Positions 57,422 through 64,000 of a stretch of DNA of 64,000 bases are shown one piece after another. Below the pieces are notes generated by a model, which had not been told where the DNA came from, made no database searches, and was given only the letters and a program-made list of their open reading frames with translations. Made by a program: the position numbers and the translations under genes. Origin of the DNA: Marinimicrobium sp038419845 (GTDB lineage Bacteria > Pseudomonadota > Gammaproteobacteria > Pseudomonadales > Cellvibrionaceae); assembly GCF_038419845.1 (NCBI RefSeq), contig NZ_JBCAQT010000001.1, positions 124,001-188,000 of the forward strand, in the 5' to 3' direction. Position 1 is the first letter of the stretch, and every line of letters starts with the position of its first letter.

Positions 57422-57874
57422 ATGATCAGACTACTTATCCTATTGAGTGCTTTTGCCGTCGTCAGTGCCTGTAGCCAGGGGCCGGAGTCACCGCGAGGGT
57501 TCAGCTTGCCCGAGGGTGATGTGGAGCAGGGGAAAGCCGTCTTCAATGACTACGAGTGCCTGGCCTGCCACACGCTCAAGGGCTATCAGGACACAGATGT
57601 AGAGAAAGAGCTGGATACCCCCGTGAAGCTCGGCGGAGAGGTGGTGAAGGTGAAAACCTACGCCGAACTGCTCACTAGCATCATCAACCCTTCCCACCGG
57701 ATCGCCCCGGGGTATGAAGAAGAAGTGGTTACCGATGAGCGTGGCGAGTCACGAATGCGCAACTACAATGACGTAATGACCGTCAGCGAGCTCATTGACC
57801 TCGTCGCCTTTCTTGAGACCCATTACGTCCTCAACCCGTACCCGAGAACCGAGTATCACATGTATTACCCGTAA
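57422..57874 (+). CDS. c-type cytochrome lipoprotein
   Basis: 150 aa. Lipobox VVSAC (Cys17) and one heme site CLACH (46-50). An axial Met is likely M112 or M119 in SRMRNYNDVMTV. So it is a membrane-tethered periplasmic single-heme carrier. Related small lipoproteins accompany oxidases and other respiratory enzymes. No oxidase gene is adjacent. The FNR-type site upstream suggests low-oxygen induction; a globin gene follows after 103 bases. Confidence 0.88.
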   Translation: MIRLLILLSAFAVVSACSQGPESPRGFSLPEGDVEQGKAVFNDYECLACHTLKGYQDTDVEKELDTPVKLGGEVVKVKTYAELLTSIINPSHRIAPGYEEEVVTDERGESRMRNYNDVMTVSELIDLVAFLETHYVLNPYPRTEYHMYYP

Positions 57875-57977
57875 TCTGTCGGAAGCCCGTGGTAGCGGCA
57901 GTCGTGTGGCCATATTCTGGTGGGGAAAGGGAGCACCTGCGATTCAGTCGACTTCGGTCAGGTCCCCGGGGGCTTTG

Positions 57978-58394
57978 ATGAGCTACGAACAGCTATTTGA
58001 CGAGAGCTATGAACGCGTCGTGCTCGAGACCCGAAAAGGGCAGACATTTTTCGAGGCTTTCTACCAGCGTTTTCTTGCGAGCTCTCCCCAGGTACGCCAA
58101 AAATTTCGTCATACGGATATGGCGAGGCAACGCAGCATGTTGAAAAAGTCCTTTTACAATCTTATGGCGTTTTATGCGAGCGGGTCTGTGGACAGCGTGC
58201 TGGAACATATCGCACTGAGTCACAGCCGCAAGGGGCTGGACATTGCGCCAGAGCTGTATGATCTTTGGCTGGACTGCCTGACCGCCACGGTGGAAAGCTA
58301 TGATCCCGCGTTCGATGAAAGTGTGGAGCTGGCTTGGCGCCTGGTGCTGAGTCCTGGCATTACCTACATGAAGTTCAAATACGATCACTGCTGA
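57978..58394 (+). CDS. Single-domain bacterial globin
   Basis: 138 aa. Globin helices are recognisable: FFEAFYQRFLASSPQVRQKF (B/C region), SMLKKSFYNLMAFYAS, and HIALSHSRKGLDI with probable proximal His82. DIAPELYDLWLDCLTATVES fits the G helix. No reductase domain, so it could bind oxygen or NO, or sense them. ATG 57978 (MSYEQLFDES) is chosen; the longer frame overlaps the cytochrome gene. Probably in the same low-oxygen unit. Confidence 0.85.
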   Translation: MSYEQLFDESYERVVLETRKGQTFFEAFYQRFLASSPQVRQKFRHTDMARQRSMLKKSFYNLMAFYASGSVDSVLEHIALSHSRKGLDIAPELYDLWLDCLTATVESYDPAFDESVELAWRLVLSPGITYMKFKYDHC

Positions 58395-58425
58395 GCGTTA
58401 CAGAATCAGCGGCATGGGCCACCAA

Positions 58426-58452
58426 GCTGCCCCCCCGTTCGGGGGGGGCAGC
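58426..58452. other. G/C-tract hairpin between convergent genes
   Basis: GCTGCCCCCCC pairs with GGGGGGG-CAGC around GTTC. No T run on either strand. It may still stop transcription from both sides. The homopolymers (seven C, eight G) are error-prone in sequencing. Confidence 0.6.
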
Positions 58453-58472
58453 AGACGGAACCTGACGAAATG

Positions 58473-60194
58473 TTAAAGGTTGGTGCAATAGGGCCCGATC
58501 AGAGTGCCGACAAACCCACTGGCCACATTGGTGCTGAGGTTGGTCGCATCCACGGTTTCAGCGAGTGTGTGCTCCTCACCGTTCACCTCGTAGTGCGCAT
58601 CCATTTCTCCGGCCGTGAAATCCAGGGTCAGGGTGATCGCTTCGGACTCGGGCAGTGTCGCCGAGTTGATCAGCGTGCCTTCAGCGGAACCCTCGTTACG
58701 GTACAGCGCCACCTGAGCTTCGCCATCCAGGTGTGTGATGGCCAGGAAGATCCAGTGCTCATCGTTCTGAACCGCCGCAATGCCCGCTTTCTCGCCTTCA
58801 GTGCCCGGGTCGAATGAGACGGTCGTGGAGACCGTGGCATTGTGGTGCTGCTGGCGCCGGCCCACAAAAGAGGGCACTTGCTCGAGATCACCAAAGCCGT
58901 TGTCGCATGTCAGGTTAAGGGCACCGTCCTCGACTTCGTAAAAGGAAGCGTCCGGGTCGCGAATGCCCATCCAGCCCAGGGCGAGTTCATCGCCTTCAAA
59001 GTTATCGGTGTAGCCAAAGTCACCCGACTGCGGCGGTGTGGGTTCTGGCTGCTCGGGCAGCTCCGGCTTTTCCATCGCAAACGGAATGCGCTCGCCCCGG
59101 GGGAGAATGTAGGGCCAGTCGTCTTCCCAGCGCACTGGCAACAGGAAGGTCTCCCGACCGATATTGAACATGTCGTTGTTGTAGGAGCGGATGGCCAGAA
59201 AGGTGGCCCACCAGTCTCCATTGGGAATCTGTACAAACTTGGCGTGGCCGGCGGCGATGATCGGGTTGTCCCGCTCGAAGTCCAGGTCGCGCTGGGTCAG
59301 GATCGGGTTGTGGTCCGCAGGCTCGTAGGGGCCCCAGACGTCGTCGGAGCGGAAAATGGTCTGGGAGTGGTGCACACTGGTGCCACCCTCGGCAGCGGTG
59401 ATGTAGTAGTAGCCGTTGCGCTGGATGATGTGGGGCCCTTCAATCCACACCGGCTCTTCGGAGATGTCCACACCACCGTTGATCAACTGCTTGCGCTCCC
59501 CGGTCATGCTCAGATTCTGCCAATCAAACTCCTGAATCCAGATGGCGCGGTGACCCTCGTACCGTGGCTCTTCGTTGGGGGCACCGTTATTGAGAATGTA
59601 GGCTTTGCCGCTGTCGTCCCAGTGGATGGAGGGGTCAATCCCTTCAAAGCCCAACCAGTGGGGGTCCGACCAGGGGCCGGTAGGGCTGTCGGCGGTCATC
59701 ACGAAGTTGCCGCCACAGTCCACGCAGGTGGAGGCCAGGTAGTAGGTCCCCTCGTGAAAGGAAATGTCCGGGGCGAAAATCCCCCGGGAGACTTCCAGGT
59801 CTCTGAAGTTGAACTGGTCCGGCCGGTCGATGGCATTGCCGATCTGCGTCCAGTTGACTAGGTCTTTTGAGTGATAAATGGGCAGCCCCGGGAAGTGGGT
59901 AAAGGAAGAGGTGACGACGTAGTAGTCATCCCCAACTCGGGTCACCGTGGGGTCCGGGGCATAGCCTGAGATGATCGGGTTGCGGAACTGGCCCTCCTTT
60001 ACTTCGATCTGTTCCTGAGATTCGCCTTCATAGCTGAAGCGGGTGAACCTGGCGGAGGTGGCAGATGTCGCTTTTTCTGACGACGCGGCTTCTTGTACCG
60101 GTGACGTCTCGCCTTGTGTGTTGTTGCTGTTTGAGTCGCAGCCAACGAGTAGGGCGACCAGGCTCAGAAGCGGCATGGCAAATACTTTATTCAT
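58473..60194 (-). CDS. GH43-family lipoprotein (xylosidase/arabinofuranosidase type) with C2 domain
   Basis: 573 aa. Lipobox LLVGC (Cys19), then a Ser/Thr/Glu-rich linker. Base Asp81 in GYAPDPTVTRVGDD; SSFTHFPGLPIYHSKDLVNW; the tuning Asp in GIDPSIHWDD; acid Glu in IEGPHIIQRNG. From about 400 it carries a GH43 C2-type beta-sandwich (DGALNLTCDNG, SFVGRRQQHHNATV). This layout is usual for GH43 beta-xylosidases with arabinofuranosidase activity. Divergent from the esterase gene, sharing a 137-base control region. Confidence 0.9.
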   Translation of the reverse strand: MNKVFAMPLLSLVALLVGCDSNSNNTQGETSPVQEAASSEKATSATSARFTRFSYEGESQEQIEVKEGQFRNPIISGYAPDPTVTRVGDDYYVVTSSFTHFPGLPIYHSKDLVNWTQIGNAIDRPDQFNFRDLEVSRGIFAPDISFHEGTYYLASTCVDCGGNFVMTADSPTGPWSDPHWLGFEGIDPSIHWDDSGKAYILNNGAPNEEPRYEGHRAIWIQEFDWQNLSMTGERKQLINGGVDISEEPVWIEGPHIIQRNGYYYITAAEGGTSVHHSQTIFRSDDVWGPYEPADHNPILTQRDLDFERDNPIIAAGHAKFVQIPNGDWWATFLAIRSYNNDMFNIGRETFLLPVRWEDDWPYILPRGERIPFAMEKPELPEQPEPTPPQSGDFGYTDNFEGDELALGWMGIRDPDASFYEVEDGALNLTCDNGFGDLEQVPSFVGRRQQHHNATVSTTVSFDPGTEGEKAGIAAVQNDEHWIFLAITHLDGEAQVALYRNEGSAEGTLINSATLPESEAITLTLDFTAGEMDAHYEVNGEEHTLAETVDATNLSTNVASGFVGTLIGPYCTNL

Positions 60195-60246
60195 GTTAAA
60201 TATCCTCGGATGTCTCTGAGACTTTGCTTTGAGGCTATTCTCACTA

Positions 60247-60282
60247 TATTATGATAATAGCTTATAGTATGTATAACTATAA
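60247..60282. promoter_or_regulatory. Palindromes in the GH43/esterase divergent control region
   Basis: Two AT-rich inverted repeats: TATTATGATAATA (60247-60259, perfect around G) and TTATAGT/ACTATAA (60262-60268 and 60276-60282). Possible operator for a sugar-responsive repressor or activator; no -35/-10 pair is certain. Confidence 0.35.
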
Positions 60283-60331
60283 CGGTTCTTCGCACCGCAC
60301 ACAACTCACTAATAACGAAGGAGCACGAGTG

Positions 60332-61282
60332 ATGAAGCAGATCCAATCCCACTTTCTTTGCCTGGGCCTGATCGCCTTCAGCGCCACGGTATTCGCGCAA
60401 GACGGCAAAATGTACCCCATGGAAGCACCGGAGGAGGCCACAGCCATCCCCCTGGAGACCGGTGGTGTGGAAGACCAGAGCGAGCCAGAGAGCTGGTTCC
60501 GCCAGTGGGGCGATCCCATGGCCCGAAACATCTCAAAGGCGACCTTGACGCCGGTACTGGCGGACCCGGACAAGGCCAATGGCACCACGGTGATCGTCGC
60601 GCCGGGGGGTGGTTTCAGGTGGCTGTCCATGGGCAACGAAGGCTGGGAAGTGGCCGAGGCCCTGGCGGAACAGGGCATCAACGCCTTCGTGCTCAAATAC
60701 CGTCTGCAGCCCACGGCGCCATCACTTGAGGGGTTTGAAAAGCAGATGAACCGGCGCTTTGAGGAGGCCGAGTCCTCTTCTGAAGAAGCTGAGGGCTCTT
60801 CTGATGAGGAGGAAGAGGCTCCGGAGCGTCCCCGTCGGGATCTTTCAAACCAGATCGAAGATGTGGAAGCCGCCTACGCCATGATTCTCAAACGAGCGGA
60901 TGAGTGGGGCGTCGACACCGACAGAATCGGCATGATTGGTTTCTCCGCCGGCGCAGGCCTTACCATGGCAACCACTCTGGAATCAGAAAAGGTGGATCTC
61001 GCGTTTATCGGGCCGATTTATGGCGGTATGAATGCCGTGGATGTACCCGAAGACACACCACCCATGTTCGCCGCCATCGCCACCGACGATTTCCTGTTCA
61101 ACGGGGAGTTCGGTCTGATTCAATCCTGGTATGAAGCCGGTGTGCCGGTGGAGCTTCACCTCTACCAGAACGGGGGGCATGGTTTCGGCCTGGGTAACCC
61201 GGATCGCACCAGCAACAAGTGGTTTGATGCGTTTATGCACTGGCTGGATGTCAACGGCTTTTTGACCGCGGAACAAAGCTGA
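60332..61282 (+). CDS. Secreted alpha/beta-hydrolase, acetyl-xylan-esterase-like
   Basis: 316 aa. Signal peptide ending in ATVFAQ. Nucleophile Ser205 in IGFSAGAG, oxyanion region VIVAPGGGFRWLS, catalytic His in NGGHGFGLGNP. This fits the esterase group found with xylan enzymes. An acidic insert at about 143-167 (SSSEEAEGSSDEEEEAPE) is unusual. GAAGGAG precedes ATG 60332. Divergent from GH43, which supports a role in removing acetyl groups from xylan; the exact ester is unproven. Confidence 0.85.
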   Translation: MKQIQSHFLCLGLIAFSATVFAQDGKMYPMEAPEEATAIPLETGGVEDQSEPESWFRQWGDPMARNISKATLTPVLADPDKANGTTVIVAPGGGFRWLSMGNEGWEVAEALAEQGINAFVLKYRLQPTAPSLEGFEKQMNRRFEEAESSSEEAEGSSDEEEEAPERPRRDLSNQIEDVEAAYAMILKRADEWGVDTDRIGMIGFSAGAGLTMATTLESEKVDLAFIGPIYGGMNAVDVPEDTPPMFAAIATDDFLFNGEFGLIQSWYEAGVPVELHLYQNGGHGFGLGNPDRTSNKWFDAFMHWLDVNGFLTAEQS

Positions 61283-61316
61283 GCGTCAACCGAAGACTCT
61301 GACCCCGGTGATTTGC

Positions 61317-61349
61317 GTAGGGTGGATAAGCGCGAAGCGCTTATCCACC
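61317..61349. repeat. Dispersed palindrome, short variant
   Basis: GTAGGGTGGATAAGCGCGAA... The inner GGTGGATAAGCGC and GCGCTTATCCACC pair perfectly around GAA. Same type as the copies near 19.1, 21.4 and 24.1 kb. Located between the convergent esterase and GH16 genes. Confidence 0.85.
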
Positions 61350-61389
61350 ACTGACGGAGCCTGATCAACGACTCTGAATCTGCGGGTCG

Positions 61390-62556
61390 TTAGGGTGTGA
61401 TTGCCGCGCAGTCAGGGGTGTTGATTGACCCGTTGGCGTTGCCCTGTAAGCCAAATGTGGCAGAAGTGCCAGGCGCCAAGTTCGCGTTCCAGTTCAGATT
61501 GCTGGCGATGACTCCTCTGTCTTGAGTCTCAAAGTTGGCGCTCCAGCTATTGGTGATTTGCGGGTCAACATCAAAGGTCAGTTCAACTTCCCAGCCGTTG
61601 ATTGAATCGGCGGTGTCGTTGGTGACGGTCACGTCCATTTGATAGCCGGACGGCCACTGATTCATTCGGCTGATGTCGCAGCTGACATTGCCCGGCTCTG
61701 GGGTTGGCTCGGGTTCTGGTTCCGGTTCCGGTTCTGGTTCGGGCTCGGGTTCGGGTTCGGGGTCAGGTGTGCTGCCGGTATCTTCCGGGGGTGTACCGCT
61801 AAAGCCCTCTTGCCCTTCGGGTGTCATGCTCAACACAAGGTAACCATTCCGGGCGGTCACGTTGGCTGGTGTGAAGTCCGCCATATTCTCCGCGAAGGTC
61901 CAGTCAGCCGTACCCCAGCGAGAGGGGTCCAGCGAGTCAAAGTCATCGCGCCAGCTAAGCTCAAAGTCCTGGCCGTCCCAGCTGTGGTATTCAAACCAGT
62001 TGATATACATGTGAACCGGTAGGATGGAGTCATCGAAGGGGCCCACCCACTCTTCAATATTCGCCGGCCAGAAGTTAAAGCGAGCCTGTGCGGGGCTTGT
62101 CAGCGCGCTTGCCTGGTTGCCATTCACCTCCCGAACCAGTTCCCCGTCAATTAACCAGCGAACCTGGTCGGGTTTCCACTCAAGTGTATAGGTGTGATAA
62201 CTCTGTGCCAGAGATTCGCCCACAGGGTGCACCTGCTCGGTGGTTATCTTCTCGCCCAGCCCGGTGATGATGTTGGTTTGCCAGGAGTTGGCCCCATCTT
62301 TACCGAGAATCTCGATATCGACCTCCTCCCAGAATACATCGTCCATTTCTGAGTCTTCCTTCCAGAGGAAGAAAGCCGAAATGAGCCCGCTGCCTTCACC
62401 GGCCCGCATGCGCATCACATACTTGCCGTACAGCTCGGAATCCTGTGTGAATATTTCGGCTGATTTGTAGGGTTTGGCGTCAGCGACAAGTGGCGCCAAC
62501 ATCAGTATTGCGCACGACGGAATGGCACGTGCGAGTCGCCGGATAGATGAGTACAT
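61390..62556 (-). CDS. Circularly permuted GH16 beta-glucanase with CBM2
   Basis: 388-aa secreted enzyme, predicted to cut 1,3-1,4-beta-glucan (lichenin type). Signal peptide ends near ADAKP. The catalytic motif is E78-V-D80-I-E82 (WEEVDIEILGKDG). The block that normally opens a GH16 domain (WRDDFDSLDPSRWGTADWTF) here follows the catalytic half, at about residue 202. This is the order of the Fibrobacter succinogenes glucanase, a natural circular permutant. A Pro-Glu repeat linker (about 268-292) leads to a CBM2 (SCDISRMNQWPSGYQMDVTV, TINGWEVELTF-like). A perfect CRP-type site lies upstream. Confidence 0.9.
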   Translation of the reverse strand: MYSSIRRLARAIPSCAILMLAPLVADAKPYKSAEIFTQDSELYGKYVMRMRAGEGSGLISAFFLWKEDSEMDDVFWEEVDIEILGKDGANSWQTNIITGLGEKITTEQVHPVGESLAQSYHTYTLEWKPDQVRWLIDGELVREVNGNQASALTSPAQARFNFWPANIEEWVGPFDDSILPVHMYINWFEYHSWDGQDFELSWRDDFDSLDPSRWGTADWTFAENMADFTPANVTARNGYLVLSMTPEGQEGFSGTPPEDTGSTPDPEPEPEPEPEPEPEPEPEPTPEPGNVSCDISRMNQWPSGYQMDVTVTNDTADSINGWEVELTFDVDPQITNSWSANFETQDRGVIASNLNWNANLAPGTSATFGLQGNANGSINTPDCAAITP

Positions 62557-62615
62557 AACGAACTCCTGTCAATTTTTGAAAATAGAATGGCTACTAGCCC
62601 CTCTCCAACCAGATG

Positions 62616-62631
62616 TGTGACGTCAATCACA
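62616..62631. promoter_or_regulatory. CRP-type binding site upstream of the GH16 gene
   Basis: TGTGACGTCAATCACA, an exact match to TGTGA-N6-TCACA. Centred about 67 bases before the GH16 ATG. Predicts cAMP-CRP (Vfr-like) activation. The rest of the 184-base gap shows no clear -35/-10. Confidence 0.75.
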
Positions 62632-62740
62632 TAAGCCAGACAGGCGGGGAGGGCGGTAGCCGACGGCGACATCTTGAGAGGAGGGGGGCTAACGATAAAG
62701 TCTCAATACGTGTTCTACTTCAATTGAGACAGCAGCGCCG

Positions 62741-63913
62741 TCAGGCGGTCCTGGAAGAGGTGGGTATCCTATGGTCTGCCGCTTGGTGGTCCTTCCGGTA
62801 TTGACTGGGAGTGGTGCCTTCCGCCTTCTTGAAAAACCGATGAAACGTGGCCTTACTATTGAAACCGGCGGCCTGGGCGATGTCGGAAATGGTCCACTCA
62901 TTGTACTGAGGCGCGCGAAGGTTGCGTTTCACCTCCTCAACGCGGTAACTGCTGACAAACTCATGGAAGTTCTGATGGAAGTGCCGGTTGATGATCATCG
63001 ACACCTCTCGGGGAGAGCATTGGACCCTGGTGGCAAACCGTTCCAGCGTGATCTGCGGATTCAGAAACGCCTGATCCTCTGTCATCGCCCTGGTTAGTCT
63101 CTCAACCTGACGGGCATCGATAGGCGCCTTGGCGTCATGGTCGGTGGGCGGTTCCAAAGGAGCGGCTTGATATGACTTTGGTGACTCCCGATAAATGAGA
63201 AACACAAGCAGCGCCAGGTTGAAGTAGTTCCCGACAATGCCCATCACGTCGCTCACACCGCCCGGGCGCAAAGTCCCGAAGAAATGGGTGATGGCGGCCC
63301 ACAGCCACACGGCCGTAAAGCCACCCACCACATAAAGCTGGTCTTTTCTGACCTCCCCGTCCATTGAGCGCGTGCTGCCGCCCTCTGAATGGCGCTGAAT
63401 GACGCTTAAACAAAGAATGCCATAGATCACCGGCAGCAACTTCTTCAACGTAATAAAATCGCTGTAAAAAGCGTTCGATTGTTGATAAAGCTGCAAGTTG
63501 AGCAGCAGATCCCGCTGAACGGCATGGGGAAAACGAAAACACTCAATATAAAGGTAAACCAATGCCAGAAGGGCGGGGGCCAGGTGCAACCACTGCCTGA
63601 GGCCAAATGTGAACTCGGGTTCCAGGTGTGATTTCAGCTGCCAATAGAGCAGGGGGCCCAGCAAAAAACCAACGCCCCCGAGAACGAGGTACAAATAGGG
63701 GACAACCGCAAAAACCGGGTGACGAACGGGCTCGGCCCAAAGGATCAGGGTGTTGATGGCCACCAGAGCGTTGGTGGCGAGAAACAGACCAAAGAAGTGT
63801 CCCGACGGCCTGGGGCGACGCCAACCGCCGATATGTCTCGACCCCAGCAGCGCACAGGCGGCGACTGTAATGATCAGGGAAATGTCATGAATATTGAACA
63901 GAACCGCTTTCAT
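62741..63913 (-). CDS. AraC-family regulator with membrane N-terminal domain
   Basis: 390 aa. The first 240 residues contain about seven hydrophobic helices (for example YLYLVLGGVGFLLGPLLYW and QWLHLAPALLALVYLYIE). The C-terminal AraC helix-turn-helix domain (about 280-375) has ISDIAQAAGFNSKATFHRFF and GTTPSQYRKDHQ. Such proteins are thought to sense a signal across the membrane. It lies directly upstream of, and in line with, the GH16 glucanase, so that gene is the likely target. Only 87 bases follow to the window edge. Confidence 0.88.
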   Translation of the reverse strand: MKAVLFNIHDISLIITVAACALLGSRHIGGWRRPRPSGHFFGLFLATNALVAINTLILWAEPVRHPVFAVVPYLYLVLGGVGFLLGPLLYWQLKSHLEPEFTFGLRQWLHLAPALLALVYLYIECFRFPHAVQRDLLLNLQLYQQSNAFYSDFITLKKLLPVIYGILCLSVIQRHSEGGSTRSMDGEVRKDQLYVVGGFTAVWLWAAITHFFGTLRPGGVSDVMGIVGNYFNLALLVFLIYRESPKSYQAAPLEPPTDHDAKAPIDARQVERLTRAMTEDQAFLNPQITLERFATRVQCSPREVSMIINRHFHQNFHEFVSSYRVEEVKRNLRAPQYNEWTISDIAQAAGFNSKATFHRFFKKAEGTTPSQYRKDHQAADHRIPTSSRTA

Positions 63914-64000
63914 ACCCGTCCATGCCTCGTCCTCTTCGATCAGACCTAGTTTTAACAGGGATAGTGACCTTACTCGTCTCTCAAGTCGCTGACCATGACG

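Noticed and set aside
61690..61780. Short tandem repeat as a CRISPR-like or phase-variable tract
   Set aside because: It encodes the Pro-Glu linker of the glucanase; codon-level repetition is normal for such linkers.

Overview
The window is about 64 kb of GC-rich (roughly 60%) gammaproteobacterial chromosome. The gene order in its conserved part (murC-ddl-ftsQAZ-lpxC-M23 peptidase-secA-argJ-Nudix/ThiE-yacG, then gatBAC facing mreBCD-maf-rng-yhdP) is the one I know from Pseudomonas and related orders. The secreted glycoside hydrolases (two GH43 lipoproteins, an acetyl-xylan-esterase-like hydrolase, a GH16-CBM2 beta-glucanase) and the periplasmic and light-sensing genes suggest a marine or soil polysaccharide degrader of the Cellvibrionales type (Saccharophagus, Cellvibrio, Marinimicrobium). 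That placement is inferred from gene content, not from a marker search.

Layout. 1-7 kb: end of the division and cell wall (dcw) cluster; murC is cut by the window edge. 7.3-13.5 kb: LytM-type peptidase, secA, argJ, a Nudix-ThiE fusion and yacG. 13.6-19 kb: envelope lipoprotein, outer-membrane phospholipase A, a NIT-like protein, a DUF3617 protein and ilvD. 19-21.7 kb: a DEAD-box RNA helicase bracketed by three long perfect inverted repeats and by copies of a shorter dispersed palindrome. 21.7-26 kb: rhombosortase, a PA4642-family protein and gatBAC. 26.4-35 kb: mreBCD, maf, rng and yhdP. 35-38.2 kb: periplasmic msrB, a protein mannosyltransferase paired with a PA14 protein, and a small secreted protein. 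38.5-44.7 kb: lytic transglycosylase, GH43, and two unrecognised membrane-anchored proteins. 44.8-50.2 kb: a TPR protein and the 2-methylcitrate cycle genes prpBCD. 50.3-52.8 kb: a LOV-PAS-GGDEF-EAL protein, probably a blue-light-responsive cyclic-di-GMP enzyme.

53-56 kb is the most distinctive stretch: an ECF sigma factor, a ZAS-type anti-sigma factor and an ArsM-like methyltransferase fused to a membrane domain, facing a secreted YHS-domain protein. The two divergent promoters carry the same GGAAC-N17-CGTC signal, so the cluster reads as one self-controlled stress regulon. 57-58.4 kb: a lipoprotein cytochrome c and a single-domain globin behind an FNR/Anr-type site placed as in class II promoters. 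58.5-64 kb: a polysaccharide-use island with GH43, the esterase, a circularly permuted (Fibrobacter-type) GH16 glucanase with CBM2, a perfect CRP-type site in front of it, and a membrane-anchored AraC regulator upstream.

No tRNA, rRNA, CRISPR array, transposase or prophage gene was seen. All coordinates, motifs and repeats were read by eye; family names come from recalled motifs, not from searches.
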